A stretch of DNA of 59,586 nucleotides from Candidatus Aerophobetes bacterium Ae_b3b (lineage in GTDB: Bacteria > Aerophobota > Aerophobia > Aerophobales > AE-B3A). This document shows, piece after piece, positions 8,308-16,971 of this stretch (its first letter is position 1; each line of letters starts with the position of its first letter). The notes under the pieces were generated by a model. The model saw only the letters and a list, made by a program, of their open reading frames with translations. It ran no database searches and was not told where the DNA came from. The stretch spans positions 1-59,586 of the forward strand of contig NJBP01000006.1 of the NCBI GenBank assembly GCA_005223085.1, in the 5' to 3' direction. Made by a program: the position numbers and the translations under genes.

Positions 8308-9183
8308 ATGCCCAGAAGAGCCTTAAGCAAAACCAGGGGTCCACAGAGGAAAGAAGGCACATTATTAACGAGTATTCGCTCAATATATCCTTCTTTGTTC
8401 TCCGCAGAAAAAAAGGTAGCTGACTTAATCTTAAAACGGCCTCAAAAGGTTGTACATCTTCCTATAGGAGAAGTTGCTAGAAGAAGCGGCGTGGCAAAAT
8501 CAACTGTGGTAAGATTTTGTCGCTCTCTTGGGCATAGCGGGTACAGTGAGTTAAAAATTTCTTTAGCCCAGGACTCAGTTCCCGAAGTAAAATACATTCA
8601 TCAAGATATAAAGCCAAAAGATGAGTCAGCTACAATTACGCAAAAAGTTTTCCATGCTAATATCCAGGGACTAGCCGATTCGTTGAAGATACTGGACCGT
8701 AAAGAAGTGAAGAAAGCAGTAGAGGATCTGGCTAATGCCAAAAAGGTTCTATTTTGTGGAGTGGGTACTTCAGCTCCAATAGCCGAAGAAGCTTACCATC
8801 GTTTTCTCTATTTAGGTATTCCCTGCGTATTTTCTGGAGACCCCCATCTTCAAATAGGACTGGCTCTGTCTTTAACGAAACAGGACGTTGCAGTGGGGGT
8901 CTCGCATAGCGGAAGTACCGAAGATACTCTCAAACCTCTTAGGTTAGCCAAGGAGAATGGTGCTACTGTTATATGCATTACCAACTATATTAACTCTCCT
9001 ATAGCTCAGCTTGCCGATATTAAGCTAATCACTTCTTTTCGGGAGATTATTTTTCGTATTGCTGCCATGGCTGCTCGGGTAGCCCAACTCACCATCATAG
9101 AGGCTTTATATGTAAATGTGGCCATAAAAATGAAAGATAAGGCTGTACGCAACATAGAAAAATTAGAGAAGTTGTTGAGGTGA
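8308..9183 (+). CDS. RpiR-family transcriptional regulator
   Basis: The 291-residue protein has an N-terminal RpiR helix-turn-helix domain (IGEVARRSGVAKSTVVRFCRS) and a C-terminal SIS sugar-phosphate-binding domain (about residues 125-265, with GVGTSAPIAEEA and GVSHSGSTEDTL). Such proteins sense a phosphosugar and usually repress an adjacent sugar-use operon. It lies directly upstream of and parallel to the ABC transporter genes starting at 9555, so it probably regulates them (inference). ATG 8308 is preferred; a TTG at 8290 is an alternative. Confidence 0.9.
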   Translation: MPRRALSKTRGPQRKEGTLLTSIRSIYPSLFSAEKKVADLILKRPQKVVHLPIGEVARRSGVAKSTVVRFCRSLGHSGYSELKISLAQDSVPEVKYIHQDIKPKDESATITQKVFHANIQGLADSLKILDRKEVKKAVEDLANAKKVLFCGVGTSAPIAEEAYHRFLYLGIPCVFSGDPHLQIGLALSLTKQDVAVGVSHSGSTEDTLKPLRLAKENGATVICITNYINSPIAQLADIKLITSFREIIFRIAAMAARVAQLTIIEALYVNVAIKMKDKAVRNIEKLEKLLR

Positions 9184-9554
9184 GGAAAGAAAGTCGAGTT
9201 ACTTCCTTGTCAAATAAAGCTATGTGTAACGACATAATAACTTGCGCATATTTAAGTTTAATTTCGAATCAATAGAAAATCTCAAAGCAGTTTTAATTCC
9301 TTGTTTTACAAAACAGGTATAACCAAAGATGCATTTAGTATTATGCATAAATATTTAAGACGCTTCATATAATAAGGTAGGATGATAGATATGTTTGTAG
9401 GCAAAAAGCTGGAGATTAAGGCCGGAAAGGAGGTGAAAAAATAATTTTAGAAAGGAGGGTAACATTTTAGCGGAACGAAGTTGAAGCTCTAAAAGGGTAA
9501 AACAAGTTAAAAACTATAAGAACCAAAACAAACATATTAAGGAGGAGGAAAATT
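9184..9554 (+). promoter_or_regulatory. Regulatory region before the first sugar ABC operon
   Basis: This 371-bp gap contains an inverted repeat TGTTTT-AC-AAAACA at 9302-9315 and two copies of ATGCAT at 9329-9334 and 9343-9348, all candidate RpiR operator parts. A TATAAT-like box lies near 9367. A 20-codon frame begins at 9381 behind a weak ribosome site; I do not call it a gene. AGGAGGAGG sits right before the ATG of the binding-protein gene. Confidence 0.45.
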
Positions 9555-10850
9555 ATGAAGAAACTACTATTGCTTTCACTCGTGTTAGTTATCTCCGGTT
9601 TGATTTTTGCTGGTGGTATGGCAGAAGGAAAGGAAACCGTGGTTTGGTGGCATCATATGCCATTAGATGGAGCTCAGGGTAAGTTGTTTCAGAAGTATAT
9701 GGAGGAGTTTGAAGCAAAAAATCCGGATATCGATGTGGTAATGGAATCAATCCCGCATGCACAGTATATTACTAAACTCCCCACTGCGATTGCGGCTGGT
9801 GAAGCACCTGATCTCTTTGGTCTTTCCTATCGTCAGCTCTATACTTACTATGAAAATGGTGTTCTGACTCCAATGGATAGGATTGCTTTTGATGCAGCGG
9901 GTGTGACATCTCTGGAAGAACTGAAAAAGCAATGGGCGCCGGGAGCACTTGAAGTTTATCAGGTGGGTGACAACTATTATGGTTTGCCTTTTCAGTTCAA
10001 TATTTACGCTTACGTAATTAATACAAAACACTTCAAGGAAGCCGGGTTAGATCCAGATAAAGATTATCCGAAAACCTGGGATGAGGTGTATGAAGTTGCC
10101 CAAAAATTGGTTATAAAAAAGGATGGTCGAATTGTACGGCAGGCGATATCTTTCCCGTTTGTTCATTCGGCCGCCTGGTATATGCTTGAACTTGAGCCGA
10201 TTATGCGGGAGCAAGAAGGCTCTATCCTCAATGAAGATCAGACTGAAAGTCTGGTAAACAGCGAAGCTGGAATTAAAGCGATGGAAGAGATTAAGAGGAG
10301 ATTTGATTTAGGGGTTGCTGACAAAGATATTGCGGCTGTTTTAGATTACTATAACGAGGGGTTTCCAAAAGGCGAGTTTTCAATGATAATCGGTGGGAAC
10401 TGGGGTCCTCCTCGCTGGTATATAAACTTCCCAGACATTACTGAAGAAGGAGATTTTAAAGCTATCCCTTATCCAACCTATCCCGGGAAATCGACCGCAA
10501 TCAGCACGACAAGCTGGGCATGGGTGGTCTTCTCTCGGAGTGAGCACAAAGAAGCTGCCTGGAAACTGACGAATTACATTACTTCTATGCCCTCAAGAAA
10601 CATCATAGAAACTGGTGACATTATCCCAAGAGCCGGGTGGTCAGAGACAGAAGGCGCTAAAACCATCCCACAAGCTAAGTTCTGGGAAGAGATGCTCCAG
10701 TACTCGGTTCCTCTGGCGAACTTCAAAAAATATCCTGAGGTCTCAGAACCCCTGAAACGGGCAATGCAGGATATTCTGCTGTCAGGAAAGGATATCAAAA
10801 CAACGCTTGATGCCGTGAAAAAAGAAATTGATATGGCATTGGAAGACTAA
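9555..10850 (+). CDS. ABC sugar transporter, extracellular binding protein
   Basis: This 431-residue family-1 solute-binding protein begins with a signal peptide (MKKLLLLSLVLVISGLIFAG) and lacks a clear lipobox cysteine. The mature part opens ETVVWWHHMPLDGAQ and contains PDLFGLSYRQLYTY and SFPFVHSAAWYM, as in sugar (maltose or oligosaccharide type) binding proteins. It should capture a carbohydrate outside the membrane for the two permeases that follow. A strong hairpin after its stop probably raises its expression over the permeases. Confidence 0.9.
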   Translation: MKKLLLLSLVLVISGLIFAGGMAEGKETVVWWHHMPLDGAQGKLFQKYMEEFEAKNPDIDVVMESIPHAQYITKLPTAIAAGEAPDLFGLSYRQLYTYYENGVLTPMDRIAFDAAGVTSLEELKKQWAPGALEVYQVGDNYYGLPFQFNIYAYVINTKHFKEAGLDPDKDYPKTWDEVYEVAQKLVIKKDGRIVRQAISFPFVHSAAWYMLELEPIMREQEGSILNEDQTESLVNSEAGIKAMEEIKRRFDLGVADKDIAAVLDYYNEGFPKGEFSMIIGGNWGPPRWYINFPDITEEGDFKAIPYPTYPGKSTAISTTSWAWVVFSRSEHKEAAWKLTNYITSMPSRNIIETGDIIPRAGWSETEGAKTIPQAKFWEEMLQYSVPLANFKKYPEVSEPLKRAMQDILLSGKDIKTTLDAVKKEIDMALED

Positions 10851-10862
10851 TCGGGTTTCCGA

Positions 10863-10893
10863 AACTCAGGGCAGGTTTTTCCTGCCCTGAGTT
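10863..10893 (+). terminator. Perfect hairpin between binding protein and permease genes
   Basis: Arms of 13 bp (AACTCAGGGCAGG and its exact complement) flank a TTTTT loop. No U-run follows, so it more likely stabilises the upstream mRNA end or partly attenuates transcription, as in mal operons, than fully terminates. Confidence 0.7.
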
Positions 10894-10974
10894 ATTTAAT
10901 GTGGTATCGGTATCATTTAAAGGATCAAACAAAATCCTTGAATTGTGAATTAAAAGGAAGGTAGGAGGCCAAGC

Positions 10975-11859
10975 ATGGCAGCTAGGCCTGTTCCATATTT
11001 TATTAGAAAACGCCGATTGACGGGTTTTCTATTTTTTTTGCCGGCATTGATTTTCATTATAATCTTTTTATTAGGACCGATCATTGTTGCAATAGGAATT
11101 AGTTTAACTAAGTACTCCATTTTATCCGCACCAAAATTCGTCGGTTTCAAAAATTATATCAGAATTTTCAACATGCCAACTTTTTGGAAATCATTAAGTA
11201 TAACAGGGATCTATATTGTATCTCGTTTGTTCTTTATTTTTTTAATTGCCTTTTTTATGGCTACTATCATTAACAAGAGAATTCCTCTTGCTGGATTTTT
11301 TCAGTCAGCTTATTTCATGCCCTATGTTTTCCCTTTAGCAGTCACAGCAATCGTCTGGAAGATCTTTTACAGACCTTTTGGTTTTATTGAGAGCTTGACC
11401 AATTTATTTGGTATAGAAGTAATTGGCTGGCTTTCCTCAGAAAGAACAGCACTGATTGCCGTCACCATTACCACAGTCTGGTCTGCGGTGGGCTATTATT
11501 CAGTTATTATTCTTGCTGGTTTGCAAACCATTCCAAAGGCAGCGCTTGAGTCGAGTGCTATAGATGGTGCTAATAGATTTCAGACTTTCTTTTATATCAT
11601 TCTTCCTCTGTTAAAGCCGACTCTTTTCTATTTTATCGTGGTTGGAACCATCAATTCAATCCGAGGCTTTTCTCCTTTCTTAGTTATGACTCAGGGAGGA
11701 CCAGGAGATGCGACCCGGGTGATCGGATATATGATTTATGAATACGGTTTTGTTTATCTGAAAATGGGGATCGGGTCTGCGATGTCTGTTATTCTTTTAA
11801 TTATTATCCTCATTTTCACATTGATTCAGAGAAAATTCTTTAGATATGAGGGGGGTTAA
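10975..11859 (+). CDS. ABC sugar permease, MalF type
   Basis: The 294-residue product has six predicted helices and the ABC-permease EAA loop (ESSAIDGANRFQTFFYIILP, about residues 196-215). It pairs with the next gene as the transmembrane heterodimer for the binding protein at 9555. AGGAGG lies just before the ATG. The ATPase subunit is not encoded in this operon. Confidence 0.92.
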   Translation: MAARPVPYFIRKRRLTGFLFFLPALIFIIIFLLGPIIVAIGISLTKYSILSAPKFVGFKNYIRIFNMPTFWKSLSITGIYIVSRLFFIFLIAFFMATIINKRIPLAGFFQSAYFMPYVFPLAVTAIVWKIFYRPFGFIESLTNLFGIEVIGWLSSERTALIAVTITTVWSAVGYYSVIILAGLQTIPKAALESSAIDGANRFQTFFYIILPLLKPTLFYFIVVGTINSIRGFSPFLVMTQGGPGDATRVIGYMIYEYGFVYLKMGIGSAMSVILLIIILIFTLIQRKFFRYEGG

Positions 11860-11860
11860 G

Positions 11861-12709
11861 ATGCTTAAAAAAATTAGGAAGTCCAAAAAGACGGAAAAAG
11901 TAATTGAGGGAATGCTTTTTATTGTTGCTGCAATTATCGCTCTTATGTTTTTATTTCCAATGGTTTATACAGTGATCTCTTCCTTAAAACCATTGGAGGA
12001 TATCACAAGTGTTCCTATGCGGTGGATACCAAGAGAGATTCGTCTGCGGAATTTTATCGAGCCCTTTATAGAGAAGAATTTTGGAATCTATTTTTTTAAC
12101 AGTGCCCTTGTAACTACAACAGTTACCTTTTTATCCCTATTTTTTTGCTCTCTCGCTGGATATAGTCTAACAAAATTCGACTATAAAGGAAAAAATTTTT
12201 TCTTCATTCTGGTTCTGATGACTATGATGGTTCCCATTGAGATAACCATTGTTCCCTTAGCTATCATTGTCAGGAAATTGGGCTGGATGAATAGTTATCC
12301 TGGATTAATTGTTCCTGTAGCGATTACACCATTTGGTATCTTCTGGATGCGGCAGTTTATGATTACTATCCCTAAAGATTATGCTGAAGCAGGAAGGATA
12401 GATGGCTTAAGTGAGTTTGGGATATTTATGAAGTTGATTCTTCCTCTCTGCAAGCCCGCTCTGGGAGCTCTGGCAATTTTTACTTTTATGGGGAATTGGA
12501 ATAGCCTGATCTGGCCGTTGATTGTTGCGTCTAAGGACCAATATAGGACCATTACTGTCGGTCTGGTTGCCTTTGAAGGAGAGTTTTTCACTCCCTATAA
12601 TCATCTTTTTGCCATGTCAGTGGTTGCCGTCCTCCCGACCTTGGTGATCTTTTTAATTTTACGAACCAAACTCATCAAAGGTCTGGCTATGGTTGGTATT
12701 AAAGGGTAA
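11861..12709 (+). CDS. ABC sugar permease, MalG type
   Basis: This 282-residue protein has six predicted helices and an EAA loop, AEAGRIDGLSEFGIFMKLIL. The ATG at 11861 is chosen because GAGGGGGG lies 5 bases upstream and the upstream gene stops at 11859; an in-frame ATG at 11846 would place that ribosome site inside the gene. It is the second membrane half of the importer. Confidence 0.92.
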   Translation: MLKKIRKSKKTEKVIEGMLFIVAAIIALMFLFPMVYTVISSLKPLEDITSVPMRWIPREIRLRNFIEPFIEKNFGIYFFNSALVTTTVTFLSLFFCSLAGYSLTKFDYKGKNFFFILVLMTMMVPIEITIVPLAIIVRKLGWMNSYPGLIVPVAITPFGIFWMRQFMITIPKDYAEAGRIDGLSEFGIFMKLILPLCKPALGALAIFTFMGNWNSLIWPLIVASKDQYRTITVGLVAFEGEFFTPYNHLFAMSVVAVLPTLVIFLILRTKLIKGLAMVGIKG

Positions 12710-13086
12710 GTACAAGATTGATCGCACGTTTCTGCCCCCGCATGGCAATCGCCTGATCTGGCTTATCAATTACCTTGCTAAGCTCTTCATGGTTGCCTCT
12801 GCAGGCATAAGTTCGGAAAAACACTCGATTCTTTTTTGCCCCATAGATAACTTGATGAGCGGGACAGTTTCTGCATCGTCTTCGTAACTTTTTGCCCCGA
12901 GGAGAGACGAAAAGATTCTGCTCTTTCCATATTGCCGATCTTGGTGCTTTTCATCTTCTTAAGGGGGAGATTCATCGAAGGGGTGACTCTCGCTGGTTTG
13001 AAATAACTGAACAATTCAAAAATTATAGATTGTTGATATAAAATTCGATGCAACGTTAGCTAAATTGCCAGGGAGAGGAAGCCAAT
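12710..13086. other. Gap with a possible decayed minus-strand coding remnant
   Basis: No intact gene is seen. On the minus strand one open frame without a start codon (about 12940 down to 12704) has protein-like composition and a zinc-finger-like pattern: RRCRNCPAH, then FFRTYACRGNHEE. It ends in a stop overlapping the 3' end of the permease gene. I do not recognise the family, and it may be chance. Confidence 0.3.
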
Positions 13087-13971
13087 TTGCCAATGGAATC
13101 CATGATGAGGATATCTCGTGTCGGTATCTCCACCTGGGTATACTTTTGGAGACCGCTAACAGAAGTATTAAAGGACATTGTAGAAGCCACCTATCCTTAC
13201 GTGGAGATATGGGCTGATAAAACGCATTTAGACCCCAGAATTTCTCCTGATCTTTCAGCGGTGAAAGATTTGTTGAATAGCCTTCATCTTAAGGTACACT
13301 CATTGCATGCTCCCTTTTCAGGTGTCAATATTGCTTCGCTAGATGAGGAGGAAAGAAAAAATTCTCTAGAGCATATAAAAAAATCAATGGAATCCTGCTC
13401 AGAAATAGAAGGAGAGATAGTAATTATCCATCCCTTTTCCACTGAAACATCTGGCGATGATCAAAGCTACCTCAGAGCAAAAAATAAAACGGAAGATTCT
13501 CTTTGTACATTAGCAACTTTCGCAGAAAAATTAGGAATAAAGCTCGCCGTTGAGAACATGACTGGGAAAAGACGCGTTGGGTCTGATATATCAGAGTTAA
13601 TTGAATTAGTTACAAAAATAAATAACCCTTGCCTAGGCTTGTGTTTGGACACTGGACATAGTTTTGTGGGAAAAGAAGATGTCGATCTTTCAAAGAATGT
13701 TTTGGAGTGCGGAAGGAATTTATTTGCCCTCCACATTCAAGATACAGACGGAAAAAAGGATCGACATTGGCTACCCGGCCAAGGCATCATCAACTGGGCA
13801 CAGTTTATGAAAGATCTTGTCTCCATTGACTACCAGGGAGTTCTAACCTTAGAGATTTCTGGCAGTCCGGAATTTGCAGAGAGAAATGTCGATCATATAC
13901 TCCCGAAGGCTATGGAATCAATCAAAAATGTCTTGAAGTTACGAGAGAGCATAGGGAGAAGGAGAAGCTGA
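13087..13971 (+). CDS. Sugar phosphate isomerase/epimerase (xylose-isomerase-like TIM barrel)
   Basis: A protein of about 294 residues with AP-endonuclease-2-like TIM-barrel signatures: ISTWVYFW near the start, LKVHSLHAPFSG, EIVIIHPFS, KLAVENMTG with a metal-ligand Glu, LGLCLDTGHSF and LTLEISG. These residues coordinate a divalent metal in the family. A role converting the sugar imported by the upstream ABC system is likely. TTG 13087 has GAGAGG about 9 bases upstream; in-frame ATGs at 13093, 13102 and 13105 are alternatives. Confidence 0.85.
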   Translation: MPMESMMRISRVGISTWVYFWRPLTEVLKDIVEATYPYVEIWADKTHLDPRISPDLSAVKDLLNSLHLKVHSLHAPFSGVNIASLDEEERKNSLEHIKKSMESCSEIEGEIVIIHPFSTETSGDDQSYLRAKNKTEDSLCTLATFAEKLGIKLAVENMTGKRRVGSDISELIELVTKINNPCLGLCLDTGHSFVGKEDVDLSKNVLECGRNLFALHIQDTDGKKDRHWLPGQGIINWAQFMKDLVSIDYQGVLTLEISGSPEFAERNVDHILPKAMESIKNVLKLRESIGRRRS

Positions 13972-13973
13972 TC

Positions 13974-15083
13974 ATAAATTCGAAACAAAGAGTTCTTGCG
14001 GCTATAGCTCATCAGCAGCCAGATAAGGTACCCGTTGACTATTGGGCAGTTCCTGAGGTTGACAAGATTCTATTAGGGAAATTCCAGTTAGGAAATAGAG
14101 AAGAGCTTTTAAATAAGCTCCAGGTGGATTTTCGTTACGTTAAGCCAGTCTATGCCGGCTCAGGTTTTAAAGAAGAATCTGATGAAAGTCTGCATAGAGA
14201 GCTTTCCGATGGAACTTTTGTCGACATCTGGGGAGTGAAGCGAAAAAAGGTCAACTGGGGCAGAGGAAGTTACCTGGAGATGATTGAATCACCCCTAAGA
14301 GATGCAAGTAGCGTGAAGGAAATCGAAAATAATACCTGGCCCCGTGTGGAAGACTTTGATTATCAATCAATCTCCCGACAATGTTGTAAGTATAAAGATC
14401 TAGCCATTATCTTAACCGGAGACAGATTAACTACTCGGGCAAGTGTATTTAAGTTAGCCATGTATCTTAGAGGGATGGATAAATTCCTCATGGATCTAGT
14501 ATTAAATCCAAAGTTAGTAGAGGCTTTGGTAGGGAAATTATTGGAGTTTCACCTTGAACATAACCGGCGAATCTTCGAAGCCGCGGCTAAAGAAATAGAC
14601 ATATTCATGTTAGGAGACGATTTTGGCAGCGAAAATGGGTTGCTTATTAGTCTCCCCATGTTCCGCAGATTCTTTAAGCCGGCCTTGCGATGCCTGATTG
14701 ACTCAGCTAAAAAATTTAATTTGAAGACCATGCTCCACTCGTGTGGCGCAGTAAGGGAGATAATTCCAGATCTTATCGGAATGGGCCTTGATATATTAAA
14801 CCCTATTCAAATCCGGGCTAAAGGTATGGACCCTGAAGACCTTAAAAGGGAGTTTGGGAGGGATATATGTTTTCATGGTTCCATAGATGTACAAAAAGAG
14901 CTGCCTTTCCGAACTCCGGAGGAGATAAGAAAAATCGTTAGATCACGAATCAAAATTCTGGGAAAGAATGGGGGGTTTATCTTAGCTCCCTCTCATAATT
15001 TGCAGCTAGACATCCCGATTGACAATATAGTTGCCATGTATGAAGCAGAACGGGAATATACCAAGCTAGAGCCTAAAACTTAA
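13974..15083 (+). CDS. Uroporphyrinogen decarboxylase-like protein with apparent AUA start
   Basis: The protein is of the URO-D superfamily, which also contains cobalamin/CoM methyltransferases. The frame begins [ATA]NSKQRVLAAIAHQQPDKVP, a typical family N-terminus, 2 bp after the upstream stop and 9 bases after AGAAGGAG. No ATG, GTG or TTG lies there; the first standard start is GTG 14124, which would delete 50 conserved residues. The central motif HSCGAVREIIPDLI (a zinc-site HxCG pattern of MtaA-like members) and the C-terminal GGFILAPSHNLQLDIP are present. The context of sugar import suggests a carbohydrate- or C1-linked role rather than heme synthesis, but the substrate is unknown. Confidence 0.8.
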   Translation: MNSKQRVLAAIAHQQPDKVPVDYWAVPEVDKILLGKFQLGNREELLNKLQVDFRYVKPVYAGSGFKEESDESLHRELSDGTFVDIWGVKRKKVNWGRGSYLEMIESPLRDASSVKEIENNTWPRVEDFDYQSISRQCCKYKDLAIILTGDRLTTRASVFKLAMYLRGMDKFLMDLVLNPKLVEALVGKLLEFHLEHNRRIFEAAAKEIDIFMLGDDFGSENGLLISLPMFRRFFKPALRCLIDSAKKFNLKTMLHSCGAVREIIPDLIGMGLDILNPIQIRAKGMDPEDLKREFGRDICFHGSIDVQKELPFRTPEEIRKIVRSRIKILGKNGGFILAPSHNLQLDIPIDNIVAMYEAEREYTKLEPKT

Positions 15084-15128
15084 GGCCAATTTTTAAAAAA
15101 TAACCGATTCTCACCCACCAAATCTCAA

Positions 15129-16364
15129 TCACCTTTTTACTGCCCATATTGCCCTTACTCCAATTAATTGGATTATAGCTACCAGGACAAAAAGCAATTT
15201 CCAGTTCCCTCCGGTAAGAGTCAATATTGCTCCCAGTACAACTGCTTGTAGAGCAGCAAACATGTAGGCTACCCATTCCATGATCCCGGCTGCTGTTCCG
15301 GTCTGATTTTTCCCGGCAAGATCGGCACATAATGCCCAAATGGGACCTTCGCCTCCAAAAATAGATAGTCCCACCAAAAATAGAAAAATGCCGCCAAGGA
15401 CTAAATTGGCCGGAGGAATAAAACCCATCATCACGGTACATGCGGCTGCCGTCATCAAAAGACTGCTCGCCATTTGGTATCGCTTAGCCCCGAAAAATTT
15501 ATCGCTAATCCATCCTGATAGTACAGGTCCGATGCCCATCCCCAAGGGCAGAGCTAAAGATAGAGCAGCCACTTTCATAATGGAAAATCCTAAAGCTTCA
15601 GAGTAATAAAGAGGTATCCAGGTAAGAAAAAAATAGCGGGTCAGGTGAGCTGTGCCCACCGCCAAACAAGCCAGATCAAACTTCCGGTTCTTTAAAACAT
15701 TGAAATATGGCTTAATTCCTGTTATTTTCTCTAGTTCTTCCTTCTTTTCTTCCCCATAATCCTCCAGACCTACCTCATGGGGGTAGTTTCTTACCGTAAA
15801 GAAATAAACCATGGACATCACGCCGAGAAATAAAGGAGGAATTCGAAAAATTCCGCGCCAGCCCCAGTGAACTCCTACCCAACCTCCAAGCAGCCAAATC
15901 ATTACCGTTGCCCAGCCACAGGAGGATAAAAGAACTCCCATGGCAAATCCTCTTTGTCTGCTAGGCCACCAATTGGCGACTAATCTGGTGCCAGGGGACC
16001 AGCCCATGGCTTGAACAAAACCATTAATTGCCCAGGGGAAGGCCAAGCCCCCCACCGTTCTGGCAAAGCTACAAAGCCAGTTAACCCCAAGACTCAATAG
16101 GCCGCCTGTGGTTACCAGTAACCTTCCCCCAATTTTATCGCTCAGCCGACCCCACAGAAGGTGGCTAAAACCATAGGTCCAGAAGAGGCAGGCTGAAATA
16201 AATCCCAATTGGGCCTCGGTCCAGCCGAACTCTTTTTTCAGCAAAGGAATAGCAAGGGCAATATTCTGACGACCGGCATAGTAAAAAAAGTAGAGCAACC
16301 CAAAGCCCAGTAAGACCCGCCATTGCCATCTCCTGAATTTATTTTTGTAACTTCTATTTTTCAT
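15129..16364 (-). CDS. MFS transporter, organophosphate/anion-type
   Basis: This 411-residue protein has about 12 hydrophobic segments. It carries GRLSDKIGGR between helices 2 and 3, the MFS signature, and ANWWPSRQRGFAMG in helix 4-5, common in GlpT/UhpT-like and hexuronate/anion-cation symporter members. It should import an organic anion or sugar phosphate; the substrate is not resolved. It converges on the URO-D-like gene and may belong with the carbohydrate genes. Confidence 0.85.
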   Translation of the reverse strand: MKNRSYKNKFRRWQWRVLLGFGLLYFFYYAGRQNIALAIPLLKKEFGWTEAQLGFISACLFWTYGFSHLLWGRLSDKIGGRLLVTTGGLLSLGVNWLCSFARTVGGLAFPWAINGFVQAMGWSPGTRLVANWWPSRQRGFAMGVLLSSCGWATVMIWLLGGWVGVHWGWRGIFRIPPLFLGVMSMVYFFTVRNYPHEVGLEDYGEEKKEELEKITGIKPYFNVLKNRKFDLACLAVGTAHLTRYFFLTWIPLYYSEALGFSIMKVAALSLALPLGMGIGPVLSGWISDKFFGAKRYQMASSLLMTAAACTVMMGFIPPANLVLGGIFLFLVGLSIFGGEGPIWALCADLAGKNQTGTAAGIMEWVAYMFAALQAVVLGAILTLTGGNWKLLFVLVAIIQLIGVRAIWAVKR

Positions 16365-16405
16365 CTTTTCCTTTGGGGTAGGTGAAAAAGTGCTCAGGAG
16401 GTAGT

Positions 16406-16828
16406 CTAGGAGTTAATTGAATAGGGATTGAAATCTAATGGCTTTAGGAGATTCCTGGCCAATTTTGCACTTTGGTCCAAATAAAATAGATGAGTGGGAC
16501 AGCTACAGTCGCGGGAGCCAAATTTCTTAGCCACCAGGGGTGGGTTGGGTCTTTCAAGGATCTTTCTTGCGGTAAGACATTCAATTCGCCTATCCTCGGC
16601 GATCCATACTTCCTTTATCCTGGCTTCCCACTGACTCAGTAGATAGTCTATGTGCCAGAATTTTTTCTTTCTCTTCCTAAGATGTCTTGCAATTCTTGTC
16701 CCAAGACTATTCTGGCCAGATCCCACATATAGATAGTATCCTTTCTTAAAATTTATCTTTCCTAGTTTACCCACAGAAATTCTTTTATCACTGATAAGTT
16801 CCATAATTATAGCATAGGTGCCCCTCAT
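16406..16828 (-). CDS. GIY-YIG-like DUF123 nuclease-domain protein
   Basis: A 140-residue protein of the DUF123 family, a GIY-YIG-related domain also found fused to endonuclease III. The core reads GYYLYVGSGQNSLGTRIARH, then FWHIDYLL, and a Cys-containing RDCSCPTHLFYL. It may process DNA or RNA, but no member here can be assigned a substrate. It starts MRGTYAIIMEL, as usual for the family, 42 bp upstream of the MFS gene on the same strand. Confidence 0.8.
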   Translation of the reverse strand: MRGTYAIIMELISDKRISVGKLGKINFKKGYYLYVGSGQNSLGTRIARHLRKRKKKFWHIDYLLSQWEARIKEVWIAEDRRIECLTARKILERPNPPLVAKKFGSRDCSCPTHLFYLDQSAKLARNLLKPLDFNPYSINS

Positions 16829-16863
16829 CTGCTTACCCCAATCTACCTATGAGGATATTTTTG

Positions 16864-16965
16864 ATGGTCAACAAGGCGGTGGCACTTGTCCAAAAGGTTG
16901 GGCACGAGCTTGTCGCTACTGCTGATGCTCTAGGGTTACCCCACCGCGTGGCTGCTACTTTATGA
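16864..16965 (+). other. Short frame of 33 codons, not recognised
   Basis: Between the DUF123 gene and the glycosyltransferase gene, an ATG frame encodes MVNKAVALVQKVGHELVATA and more, ending in LPHRVAATL. Its composition is protein-like and it could be a remnant of a larger gene, but I recognise no family and see only a weak ribosome site. Confidence 0.2.
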
Positions 16966-16971
16966 AGCCCA

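Noticed and set aside
9381-9443. 20-codon frame before the first ABC operon as a leader peptide
   Set aside because: No run of regulatory codons or attenuator structure is seen; it is probably chance.
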